Shown here: piece by piece, positions 9,464 through 19,528 of the stretch
Position numbering within the stretch: position 1 is the first letter of the stretch
Layout: the number at the start of each line of letters is the position of its first letter
From: Bacteroidales bacterium
GTDB taxonomy: Bacteria > Bacteroidota > Bacteroidia > Bacteroidales > UBA932
Direction: 5' to 3'
Assembly (NCBI GenBank): GCA_016290415.1
Contig: JAEETP010000001.1
Location: 41,007-105,006, forward strand
DNA: 64,000 nt
Notes under the pieces: generated by a model
Database searches by the model: none
The model's input: only the letters and a program-made list of their open reading frames with translations
What the model was told of the DNA's origin: nothing
Program-made: the position numbers and the translations under genes

Positions 9464-9490
9464 TGGTTCATTTGCATAAAGTAAAGCAGT

Positions 9491-10594
<1,104 letters not shown>

Positions 10595-10612
10595 TCAAAC
10601 TAAACTATCGAT

Positions 10613-12388
10613 ATGTACAGAACTAACACTTGTGGTGAATTACGCATCTCGGATGTCGGCAAAACCGTGACTCTGGCCGGCTGGGTACAGCGCATCCGCA
10701 AAATGGGCGGAATGAGCTTCATTGACCTGCGCGACCGCTACGGCATCACTCAGCTGGTGGTGGACGACGCCTCCAGCGACGCAGTCAAGGAAAACCTTGG
10801 CAAGCTGGGCCGCGAGGCGGTGATCCAGGCCGTAGGCAAGGTGGCCGAGCGCCAGAGCAAAAACGCCAAAATCGACACCGGCGACATTGAGATCATCCTC
10901 TCCGAAATCAACATCCTGAACCTCTCGGCAACCCCGCCGTTTACAATAGAGGACAACAGCGACGGCGGCGAGGAACTCCGCGCGAAATACCGCTATCTGG
11001 ACCTGAGGCGCGGTCCGCTGAAAAATGCCCTTATGCTTCGCCACAAGCTGGCCCACGAAGTGCGCAACTATCTTGATGCACAGGGCTTTATGGAGATTGA
11101 GACGCCCTACCTGATCAAGTCTACGCCAGAAGGCGCCCGCGACTTTGTGGTGCCCAGCCGTATGAACCCCGGCGAGTTCTACGCACTGCCCCAGAGCCCC
11201 CAGACCTTCAAGCAGCTGCTTATGGTGGCGGGCTACGACCGCTACTTCCAGATTGTGCGCTGCTTCCGCGACGAGGACCTGCGCGCCGACCGCCAGCCGG
11301 AGTTCACACAGATTGACTGCGAGATGAGCTTCGTGGAGCAGGAAGACGTTCTGAACACCTTCGAAGGTATGATGCGCACCCTGTTCAAGAATGTGGTGGG
11401 CGTAGAAATCGCCAACCCCATTCCCCGCATCAGCTGGTACGACGCTATGGACCGCTTTGGCAGCGACAAGCCCGATATCCGCTTCGGGATGGAGATTCAC
11501 GAGATTTCCCCGCTGGTTCAGGGCCACGGATTCAGCGTGTTTGACAGCGTAGAATACGTGGGCGCCATTGCCGTTCCCGGCGCCGCCGAATATACCCGCA
11601 AGCAGACCGACGAACTCACCGAGTGGGTAAAACGCCCCCAGGTGGGCGCCAAGGGCCTGGTTTACATCAAGCTGAACCCCGACGGCAGCATCAAGAGTTC
11701 CGTGGATAAATTCTATACCCCCGAGCAGCTGCAGGCCGTTGCCAGCGCTATGGGCGCTAAAACCGGCGACCTTATTCTGGTGCTCTGCGGGGCCAAGCGC
11801 AAGACACAGACTATGCTGGGCGTGCTCCGTATAGAAATGGGCAACCGTCTGGGCCTTCGCAAGCCTACCGAGTTCGCACCCCTCTGGGTTGTGGACTTCC
11901 CTTTGCTTGAGTGGAGCGAAGAGGACGGCCGCTTCTATGCGATGCACCACCCCTTCACTGCACCCAAGCCCGAACATATGGAGCTGTTCTACAGCGACAG
12001 GAAAGAAGATCTTGAGAAGGTTTGCGCCAATGCCTACGACTTTGTGCTCAACGGCACCGAGCTGGGCGGCGGCAGCATCCGTATCCATCAGGCCGACGTG
12101 CAGCAGCGTATGTTCCAGGTTCTGGGCATCAGCAAAGAAGACGCCGACTATAAGTTCGGCTTCATAATCAACGCCTTCAAGTTCGGCGCACCGCCTCACG
12201 GTGGCCTCGCATTCGGCTTTGACCGCGTCTGCGCCCTGTTTGGCGGCCAGGAGACCATCCGCGACTTCATTGCCTTCCCCAAGAACAATATGGGCCGCGA
12301 CGTGATGATTGACTCCCCTAGCCGGATAGATCAGGTCCAGATGGACGAATTGTTCCTTTCCAGCACCGCCCCCGAACCCAAAGAATAA
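10613..12388 (+). CDS. aspS: Aspartate--tRNA ligase
   Basis: 591 residues, the bacterial-type class IIb enzyme. It begins [11 protein letters not shown] with an OB-fold anticodon domain, then motif 2 ([22 protein letters not shown] is split around residues 210-230), a central bacterial insertion (GAD domain), and motif 3 near the C-terminus ([15 protein letters not shown]). It charges tRNA-Asp in the cytoplasm. The stop TAA is directly followed by the ATG of mrp, so the two are co-translated. Confidence 0.96.
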   Translation: MYRTNTCGELRISDVGKTVTLAGWVQRIRKMGGMSFIDLRDRYGITQLVVDDASSDAVKENLGKLGREAVIQAVGKVAERQSKNAKIDTGDIEIILSEINILNLSATPPFTIEDNSDGGEELRAKYRYLDLRRGPLKNALMLRHKLAHEVRNYLDAQGFMEIETPYLIKSTPEGARDFVVPSRMNPGEFYALPQSPQTFKQLLMVAGYDRYFQIVRCFRDEDLRADRQPEFTQIDCEMSFVEQEDVLNTFEGMMRTLFKNVVGVEIANPIPRISWYDAMDRFGSDKPDIRFGMEIHEISPLVQGHGFSVFDSVEYVGAIAVPGAAEYTRKQTDELTEWVKRPQVGAKGLVYIKLNPDGSIKSSVDKFYTPEQLQAVASAMGAKTGDLILVLCGAKRKTQTMLGVLRIEMGNRLGLRKPTEFAPLWVVDFPLLEWSEEDGRFYAMHHPFTAPKPEHMELFYSDRKEDLEKVCANAYDFVLNGTELGGGSIRIHQADVQQRMFQVLGISKEDADYKFGFIINAFKFGAPPHGGLAFGFDRVCALFGGQETIRDFIAFPKNNMGRDVMIDSPSRIDQVQMDELFLSSTAPEPKE

Positions 12389-13414
12389 ATGAAAGAGCGT
12401 ATCCTGGAGGTTTTAGGCGGCGTGATCCACCCCGCCGAAGGTCGTGACATCGTCTCCCTGGGGATGGTGGAAAATGTCCACGCCAATGCATCTTCCATCA
12501 AGTTCACCCTGGTTTTCCCCCGACGGGACCCTCTCTCTGGCAGCATTAAAAATGCCTGCAAAGAGGTTCTGGAAGCAGCTTTCCCCGGCTACGACATTTC
12601 CATACTGGAGCTGGTGCGCGCGGGCAAAAAGCCAGAGAAAGTGGCAATGAATCCCGACCTGGAGAACCTCGCAAATGTGGGCAGCGTTATTGCCGTTGCC
12701 AGCGGCAAGGGCGGCGTGGGCAAATCTATGGTGGCGGTGAACCTGGCCATAACCCTGGCCCGCAAGGGCTACAAGGTGGGCGTGGCCGACGCCGACATCT
12801 ACGGCCCCTCAATCCCCAAGATGACCGGCACCGAAAATGTCCAGCCCGAGGCTGAGATTGACGGCGAAAAACAGACGCTGATTCCGGTGGAAAAATACGG
12901 CGTCAAGTGGATGTCCATCGGCTACTTTGCCCGGCCGGAACAGGCGCTGGTGTGGCGCGGCCCCTTGGCCTCCAACGCCCTGAAACAGATGATATTGCAG
13001 GTTGCGTGGGGAGAGCTGGACTATCTGCTGATAGACCTGCCGCCCGGCACCGGCGACATCCAGATTTCGCTGGTGAACGACGTGCCGCTGGACGGCGTGT
13101 TCGTGGTCACCACCCCGCAGAAAGTGGCCCTGGCCGATGTGGAAAAGAGCATAGATATGTTCATTAACCCCAAGGTCAACAAGCACATCTTCGGCATAAT
13201 AGAGAATATGTCCTGGTTCACGCCCGAAGAATATCCCGACCACAAGTATTATATATTCGGCCATGGCGGCGCAGAGGCTCTGGCAGATAAGTACAACCTG
13301 CCTTTGCTGGCGCAGATTCCCCTGGTGGCTTCGATAAGCAGCGACGGCGATTCCGGAACCCCCGCCGCACTGCACGACGGGCCTGTTTTTGACGCACTTA
13401 GCGAAATTTTTTGA
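12389..13414 (+). CDS. mrp: Mrp/NBP35 family ATP-binding protein (iron-sulfur cluster carrier)
   Basis: 341 residues. Residues 1 to about 90 form a MIP18/DUF59-like domain; a deviant Walker A (ASGKGGVGKSMVAVNLA) begins the ATPase domain, with DADIYGPSIPKM and LIDLPPGTGD following. In E. coli and Salmonella the family (ApbC/Mrp) carries Fe-S clusters to targets. The CxxC pair that holds the cluster in many members is absent: the segment reads NMSWFTPEEYPDHKYY. My memory is that other Bacteroidota homologues also lack it. ATG directly follows the aspS stop. Its last codons overlap the promoter of the downstream tRNA gene. Confidence 0.92.
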   Translation: MKERILEVLGGVIHPAEGRDIVSLGMVENVHANASSIKFTLVFPRRDPLSGSIKNACKEVLEAAFPGYDISILELVRAGKKPEKVAMNPDLENLANVGSVIAVASGKGGVGKSMVAVNLAITLARKGYKVGVADADIYGPSIPKMTGTENVQPEAEIDGEKQTLIPVEKYGVKWMSIGYFARPEQALVWRGPLASNALKQMILQVAWGELDYLLIDLPPGTGDIQISLVNDVPLDGVFVVTTPQKVALADVEKSIDMFINPKVNKHIFGIIENMSWFTPEEYPDHKYYIFGHGGAEALADKYNLPLLAQIPLVASISSDGDSGTPAALHDGPVFDALSEIF

Positions 13415-13440
13415 TATTTTTGGAATAACTCCTATATTTG
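13410..13440 (+). promoter_or_regulatory. Two-box Bacteroidota promoter for tRNA-Gln
   Basis: TTTG at 13410-13413 and TATATTTG at 13433-13440, separated by 19 bases, match both boxes of the Bacteroidota housekeeping promoter. Expected transcription start is near 13446, just before the tRNA at 13455. The upstream box lies across the mrp stop codon. Confidence 0.8.
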
Positions 13441-13454
13441 CAGTCCCAAACTAC

Positions 13455-13525
13455 TGAGATATGGTGTAATGGTAGCACTAGAGATTCTGGCTCTCTCAGT
13501 TCGGGTTCGAGTCCTGATATCTCAA
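13455..13525 (+). tRNA. tRNA-Gln, anticodon CUG
   Basis: 71 bases fold as a cloverleaf. Acceptor TGAGATA (13455-13461) pairs perfectly with TATCTCA (13518-13524), discriminator A at 13525. The anticodon stem AGAGA/TCTCT encloses TTCTGGC, which places CTG at positions 34-36 and reads Gln codon CAG. The T stem TCGGG/CCTGA encloses TTCGAGT. The 3' CCA is not encoded. It is flanked by its own promoter and terminator, so it is a single-gene unit. Confidence 0.96.
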
Positions 13526-13530
13526 CAAAG

Positions 13531-13559
13531 AAAACGAGGGTATGCACCCTCGTTTTTTT
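13531..13559 (+). terminator. Rho-independent terminator after tRNA-Gln
   Basis: AAAACGAGGGT and ACCCTCGTTTT form an 11-bp stem with an ATGC loop, followed by a T run at 13553-13559. It starts five bases after the tRNA. Confidence 0.9.
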
Positions 13560-13576
13560 GTTGAGATCTACTATTA

Positions 13577-13593
13577 TTGGGGCTACGCCCCAA
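13577..13593. repeat. Small intergenic hairpin
   Basis: TTGGGGC-TAC-GCCCCAA is a perfect 7-bp stem with a 3-base loop in the 125-base gap between the tRNA terminator and the minus-strand permease gene. It could help terminate the permease transcript or be a REP-like unit; there is no T run, and I see no second copy in the window. Confidence 0.4.
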
Positions 13594-13684
13594 ACCCTGG
13601 CGCTCCAGCCTTGCTAACCCACAAGCCTACCCGGCCCGGCTTCCGCTATCGGCTGCTGCCGATTATTATCCACAACAATGTTCT

Positions 13685-14887
13685 TCAGCTGCGCAGGGCG
13701 TCTACGGGGGCGAGGCGGGAGGCCTGGGCGGCGGGGAGGACGCCGCTGGCAAGGCCCAGCACCACCGCCATTGCAAAACCAAGAATGGCGTTGGCGGCAG
13801 AGAGACGCACGGTGAGCACTCCAGAAGGGATTAATGCCAGCGCGCCCCAGGCCAGCAGCAGCCCCATGGCGGCGCCCATAAGCGACAGCGACACCGCCTC
13901 CAGCATAAACTCCAGCAAAATGCGCCTGCGCTTTGCCCCCAGAGCCTTTTTAAGGCCGATTATAAAGGTCCTCTCCTTGACGGAGACTAACATTATATTC
14001 ACTATTCCGAAGCCTCCTATAAGCAGCGAAAACAGTGCTATCGCAAGCCCTCCGGCAGAGATTTTCCGGGTCAGGGAAACCGTTTCACGACACAGGTCCT
14101 CCATTGTGTTCAGGGCAAAATTGTCTTCCTGCGAGGCCCGCAGGCCGCGGCTTGCGCGAAGGGTGCGCCTCGCATTCTCCATAGCCGCTTCCCTACCCTC
14201 TGCCCCGGGCCCTATGGCAATCATCGTCTCCAGATTGTCCCGGCCCGCAAGCCCTCTTGCAACGGCATACGGCACCACCAGTGCATAGTCGGTCGCATAC
14301 AGGTTTATCACATTCTTGCCTTCGTAAGAGAGCACTCCGGTAACGGTCATATTGCGGCCGTCTATCCTCACAGTGCGGCCACAGGCGTTGTCCTGGCCGA
14401 ACAGCTCCTGAGCCACTTTGGAGCCTATTATCACCTTGCTGCCGGCCCCCGAAAGCTCTGCCGCAGAAAAGTCGCGGCCGCTGCTCACCCGGGAATATAC
14501 AAGATGCTGCCAGGCGCCGGAAACCCCCAGCAACTTGCAGTCCCGCAGCATTTTACCATCACAGACAATGTCCGCCTGGGCCTCTGCGGCAAAGGCGGTC
14601 CACCCGGCGGACGTGCCGCTAAGCGCCATATAATCTTCCCACCGCGGCTGAGGACGGGCAGCATAGCGGCTCCAGTCGCCGCCCCCCGTCACGGGAAACC
14701 GCTCCACCATAATCATATCGCTGCCAAAATGGTCAAAACCAGCTACAACGGAATGCGAAAAGGCATCCACCAGCGAAAACGAAACGGTAACTACAAAGAT
14801 TCCTACACTGACCCCGACAAGGGAGAGAAAAGTGCGCAGCGCGTCACTTTTGTTTTTGAGAAACAATTCCATCTTCTTTTCCTCCAT
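13685..14887 (-). CDS. ABC transporter permease, FtsX/MacB-like
   Basis: 400 residues with the MacB/FtsX layout: one N-terminal membrane helix (about 18-40, TFLSLVGVSVGIFVVTVSFS), a periplasmic MacB_PCD-like domain to about 265, then three C-terminal helices, the last ending near ASGVLPAAQASRLAPVDALR, a classic terminal motif. Such permeases work with LolD/MacB ATPases in mechanotransmission, export or lipoprotein transport; no ATPase gene is next to it. The 5' end overlaps the mutS 3' end by 44 bases; an internal ATG at 14872 would cut the overlap to 29. Confidence 0.85.
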   Translation of the reverse strand: MEEKKMELFLKNKSDALRTFLSLVGVSVGIFVVTVSFSLVDAFSHSVVAGFDHFGSDMIMVERFPVTGGGDWSRYAARPQPRWEDYMALSGTSAGWTAFAAEAQADIVCDGKMLRDCKLLGVSGAWQHLVYSRVSSGRDFSAAELSGAGSKVIIGSKVAQELFGQDNACGRTVRIDGRNMTVTGVLSYEGKNVINLYATDYALVVPYAVARGLAGRDNLETMIAIGPGAEGREAAMENARRTLRASRGLRASQEDNFALNTMEDLCRETVSLTRKISAGGLAIALFSLLIGGFGIVNIMLVSVKERTFIIGLKKALGAKRRRILLEFMLEAVSLSLMGAAMGLLLAWGALALIPSGVLTVRLSAANAILGFAMAVVLGLASGVLPAAQASRLAPVDALRS

Positions 14888-17435
14888 TTAATTTGTTTTT
14901 GATTTGTCTGATAGTATCAAAAGCGTCAAGCGGGGAAATGGAATTGATATCTATGCTTTCTATAATGTGTTTAATGTCAAGAAGCAGCGGGTCGTCCATC
15001 TGGAAAAAGCTCAGCTGCAGGGGATTGCCCGCAACCTTGCTCTCCAGCGAACGGAGTTTGTGCTCTGCCGCCACCAGCACCTGGTCGGGCATTCCGGCCA
15101 TACGGGCCACGTGTATGCCAAAACTGCTGGCCACGCCTCCGGGGCACAACTTGCGCAGGAATATGACCCTGCCGTCCACCTCTTTTGTGGAAATATGAAA
15201 ATTGTGCACCCTGGGCAGCGTGTCGGCCATCTCGTTAAGTTCGTGATAATGAGTGGCAAACAGCGTCTTTGGCGCCAGCGGCGACTTGTGCAGATATTCC
15301 ACAATGGCCCAGGCTATGGACATTCCGTCGTAGGTGCTGGTGCCGCGGCCAATCTCGTCCATAAGCAGCAGCGACCTCTGGGAAATATTGTTCAGGATGG
15401 TGGCGCTCTCTGTCATCTCTACCATAAAGGTGGATTCGCCCCGGGAAATATTGTCCGATGCGCCCACGCGGGTAAAGAGCTTGTCCACAACACCTATGCG
15501 GGCGCTGTCGGCCGGCACGTAACTGCCAATCTGCGCCATAAGCACAATCAGGGCCGTCTGTCGCAGCAGCGCCGACTTACCAGCCATATTGGGGCCAGTG
15601 AGAATTATGATCTGCTGCTTGTCGTTGCTCAGGAACACGTCGTTTGCAATATATTGCTCGCCCTCCGGCAGCATTGCCTCAATCACCGGGTGGCGGCCCT
15701 TCTTGATGTCTATTTCCAGAGATTTGTCCACCTCGGCGCGGTGGTATCCATATTTACGGGCGGTAAAGGCAAACGATGCCAGGCAGTCCAACTCGCTCAC
15801 TGCCACTGCATTCTGCTGAATGGCGGGAATGTTTTGCTGCAGCTGCTGCACCAAATCTGAATATATAGACGATTCTATGGCGATAATCTGGTCCTGCGCC
15901 ACCAGTATCTTCTCTTCGTATTCTTTAAGTTCTGCAGTGATGTAGCGCTCGGCCCCGACCAGGGTCTGCTTGCGGATCCACTCGGGCGGCACCAGGTCCT
16001 TGAAGGTGTTGCGGACCTCCAGGTAATAGCCAAACACATTGTTATAGCTGACCTTGAGCGACGATATGCCGGTGACATCCCTCTCCCGCTGCTGTATTTC
16101 CAGCAGGATATCCTTGCTGTGCTGCAGTATGTTGCGATAGTCGTCCAGGCGGGCGTCCACCCCGGCGCAAATCACATCGCCCTTGCCTATCTGCTGCGCA
16201 GTGTCGGCCTTTATGGTAGAAGCTATGTGTCTGGAGAGCTCCTCCAGCGGATTCAGGCGGCGGGTAAGGGCTTTTATGGCACTCAGGCGGCCGGCGGAGT
16301 TGATAATTTCGCCAATCTGCTCCAGGCCGCGGCCCAGCTGCAGCACCTCGCGCGGCAAAATCTTGCCGGCGGCGGCCCTGGAAACTATTCTCTCCAGGTC
16401 TCCAACCTGAGCGATACTCTCACGGATGGCCTCGCACGCCGGGCCGTCTTCGTATAGCGCAGTCACGGCATCGCTGCGGGCCTTGATGGCTTTGATATCC
16501 TTGAGCGGCATTGCCACCCATTCGCGCATCCGGCGGCTGCCCATTGGCGAACTGCAGTTGTCCAGAATGTCTATGAGCGAGCTCCCGCCGGGCGACATTG
16601 GCCTTAGCAGCTCCAGCGCCCTGCCGGTAAAACGGTCTATCCACATAAACTCTCCGCGGTCTATTCGGCCCAGAGAGCGGATGTGCGATATCTCTTTGTG
16701 TTCAGTAATATCCAAATAAGCCAGGATGGCGCCGGCTGCGGTGATGGCCAGCGGCATATCCTCCACCCCAAAACCCTTCAGGGAATCGGTTTCAAAGCGG
16801 TTCAGGAGTTTTTTATATGCGGTGGTGTATACAAAGGCCCAGCTGTCCAGGGCGGTGATGAAACTCTGGTCGGCAAAGCGGGCCTTGAAACCGTCTTCAA
16901 ACCCTTTTTGCAGCAGAATCTCCTTGGGGGTATAGTCGGCCAGCAGCAGGTCCACGAAATCCAGGCTGCCCTGCGCCACCTTGAAAGCCCCGGTGGAGAT
17001 GTCCAAAAGCGCTATTCCGGCCTGGTCTTTCTCAAAAAATACAGAACACAGCCAGTTGTTCTTGGAAGACTCCAGCAGCGACTCATTATAGTTTAGGCCG
17101 GGGGTAACCAGCTCTGTGACACCGCGTTTCACCAACTTTTTGGTGAGCTTGGGGTCCTCCAGCTGGTCGCAGATAGCCACCCTGTAGCCGGCCGCCACCA
17201 TCTTGGGCAGATAAATGTCCACGGCGTGATGCGGCACCCCTGCCATATTGGTAAAATTGCCGCCGCCGCAAGACTTGCGCGTAAGCACCAGCCCCAGCAC
17301 CTTGCTGGCAACAGTGGCGTCGTCGCCGTAAGTCTCGTAAAAATCGCCAACACGATAGAACAAAATGCTGCCGGGGTACTGCGATTTGATCTCGTAGTAC
17401 TGCAGCATCATAGGGGATGTCTTGTCGGCCGCCAT
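14844..17435 (-). CDS. mutS: DNA mismatch repair protein MutS
   Basis: 863 residues, full length for MutS1. The mismatch-reading Phe-x-Glu is FYE (32-34) in RVGDFYETYGDDA. Connector, lever and clamp domains follow, then the ATPase domain with Walker A GPNMAGKSALLRQ, the RGESTFMVEM segment, Walker B LLMDEIGRGTST and the TLFATHYHEL His motif. The protein detects mismatches and recruits MutL. The overlap with the permease gene suggests co-transcription, which is unusual in function. rsmA is divergent 45 bases away. Confidence 0.97.
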   Translation of the reverse strand: MAADKTSPMMLQYYEIKSQYPGSILFYRVGDFYETYGDDATVASKVLGLVLTRKSCGGGNFTNMAGVPHHAVDIYLPKMVAAGYRVAICDQLEDPKLTKKLVKRGVTELVTPGLNYNESLLESSKNNWLCSVFFEKDQAGIALLDISTGAFKVAQGSLDFVDLLLADYTPKEILLQKGFEDGFKARFADQSFITALDSWAFVYTTAYKKLLNRFETDSLKGFGVEDMPLAITAAGAILAYLDITEHKEISHIRSLGRIDRGEFMWIDRFTGRALELLRPMSPGGSSLIDILDNCSSPMGSRRMREWVAMPLKDIKAIKARSDAVTALYEDGPACEAIRESIAQVGDLERIVSRAAAGKILPREVLQLGRGLEQIGEIINSAGRLSAIKALTRRLNPLEELSRHIASTIKADTAQQIGKGDVICAGVDARLDDYRNILQHSKDILLEIQQRERDVTGISSLKVSYNNVFGYYLEVRNTFKDLVPPEWIRKQTLVGAERYITAELKEYEEKILVAQDQIIAIESSIYSDLVQQLQQNIPAIQQNAVAVSELDCLASFAFTARKYGYHRAEVDKSLEIDIKKGRHPVIEAMLPEGEQYIANDVFLSNDKQQIIILTGPNMAGKSALLRQTALIVLMAQIGSYVPADSARIGVVDKLFTRVGASDNISRGESTFMVEMTESATILNNISQRSLLLMDEIGRGTSTYDGMSIAWAIVEYLHKSPLAPKTLFATHYHELNEMADTLPRVHNFHISTKEVDGRVIFLRKLCPGGVASSFGIHVARMAGMPDQVLVAAEHKLRSLESKVAGNPLQLSFFQMDDPLLLDIKHIIESIDINSISPLDAFDTIRQIKNKLNGGKEDGIVSQKQK

Positions 17436-17442
17436 AGGTTTA

Positions 17443-17471
17443 CAAATGTAGCCAAAAAACGATTATCTTTG
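17443..17471. promoter_or_regulatory. Divergent -7 boxes for mutS and rsmA
   Basis: In the 45-base gap, TACATTTG on the minus strand (17450-17443) points to mutS and TATCTTTG on the plus strand (17464-17471) points to rsmA. Both match TAnnTTTG. Both lie only about 8-10 bases from the respective start codons, which predicts very short or absent leaders. Clear TTTG upstream boxes are not seen. Confidence 0.45.
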
Positions 17472-17480
17472 TATCTGTCT

Positions 17481-18242
17481 ATGAAAGTAAAACCCAAAAA
17501 GAGCCTCGGCCAGCACTTTCTGGCCAACCGTGAAATAGCCCGCCGCATCTCTGATGCGCTGCTGGTGGCAGACGGCACGGTTATGAACGTGCTGGAGGTG
17601 GGCTGCGGCACCGGTGCGCTCACACAGCACCTGCTGCAGCGCAGCGACTTTCTGCTCAAGGGTATAGAAATAGACGGCGAATCCATCGCATACCTGCGGG
17701 AAAACCTTCCGGCCATTATGCCCCGGCTCTACGAAGCGGATTTTCTAAAAAGCGACCTCCGAAAGATATTCCCCGAAGGCGACTTTTGCGTGATAGGCAA
17801 TTTCCCTTACAACATATCTTCGCAGATCTTTTTCAAGATACTCGAATATAAAGATGATGTGCCGCAGGTGGTGGGTATGCTTCAGAAAGAGGTGGCGGAG
17901 CGGCTCTCCAGCGGCCCCGGCAACAAAAGCTATGGCATTCTCTCGGTGCTGCTGCAGGCCTGGTACGATATAGAATATCTGTTCACGGTGGGAGAAAACG
18001 AATTCATTCCGCCGCCAAAAGTTAAATCTGCGGTGATACGGCTGCGCCGCAACGGCCGCACAGAGCTGGGCTGCGACGAGTCCCGCTTCAAGCAGATAGT
18101 AAAAGCGGCCTTCAACCAGCGGCGGAAAACCTTGCGCAACAGCCTGAAAGCCATAGGGGTAGATGTTCCGGAGCGTTATGCCGGGCTCAGGCCTGAACAG
18201 ATGGGTGTGGAAGACTTTATTGATCTTACCAAAATGATATAA
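17481..18242 (+). CDS. rsmA: 16S rRNA (adenine(1518)-N(6)/adenine(1519)-N(6))-dimethyltransferase
   Basis: 253 residues. The start at 17481 gives the family N-terminus MKVKPKKSLGQHFLANREIA; the frame is open further upstream, but that part is antisense to mutS. SAM motif I is VLEVGCGTGALTQ and the catalytic motif is NFPYNIS. It dimethylates two adjacent adenines near the 3' end of 16S rRNA late in 30S maturation (KsgA). Monocistronic: divergent from mutS and followed by a terminator. Confidence 0.96.
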   Translation: MKVKPKKSLGQHFLANREIARRISDALLVADGTVMNVLEVGCGTGALTQHLLQRSDFLLKGIEIDGESIAYLRENLPAIMPRLYEADFLKSDLRKIFPEGDFCVIGNFPYNISSQIFFKILEYKDDVPQVVGMLQKEVAERLSSGPGNKSYGILSVLLQAWYDIEYLFTVGENEFIPPPKVKSAVIRLRRNGRTELGCDESRFKQIVKAAFNQRRKTLRNSLKAIGVDVPERYAGLRPEQMGVEDFIDLTKMI

Positions 18243-18276
18243 AAAAAAAGACCGGCCTTTAAAGCCGGTCTCTTTT
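18241..18276. terminator. Bidirectional terminator between rsmA and the OmpA-family gene
   Basis: GACCGGC (18250-18256) pairs with GCCGGTC (18264-18270), with a further TTT/AAA in the loop. An A run at 18241-18249 and a T-rich TCTTTT on the other side let it work for both convergent genes. Confidence 0.85.
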
Positions 18277-18293
18277 GTTTATCTGTTTAACGA

Positions 18294-19391
<1,098 letters not shown>

Positions 19392-19473
19392 TTAAACTGT
19401 TAATAATGTTAAGTGTTTCTACAATAGTGCACACTAGCGCTTTGCGAAGATACGCAACATTGAGAAATATTCC

Positions 19474-19506
19474 AAAAAAAAATGGGGTGACCTAATGGCC
19501 ACCCCA
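19474..19506 (-). terminator. Terminator after the collagen-repeat lipoprotein gene
   Basis: On the minus strand TGGGGTG (19506-19500) pairs with CACCCCA (19489-19483), and is followed by nine T residues (19482-19474). It sits 23 bases after the stop codon. Confidence 0.88.
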
Positions 19507-19528
19507 AATTTCTATTTAGAATAAACGA

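Noticed and set aside
10640-12199. Long minus-strand open frame (519 codons)
   Set aside because: Antisense to aspS, whose class II motifs are unmistakable.
13542-14288. Plus-strand frame after the tRNA terminator
   Set aside because: Begins in the terminator and runs antisense to the FtsX-like permease; no plausible product.
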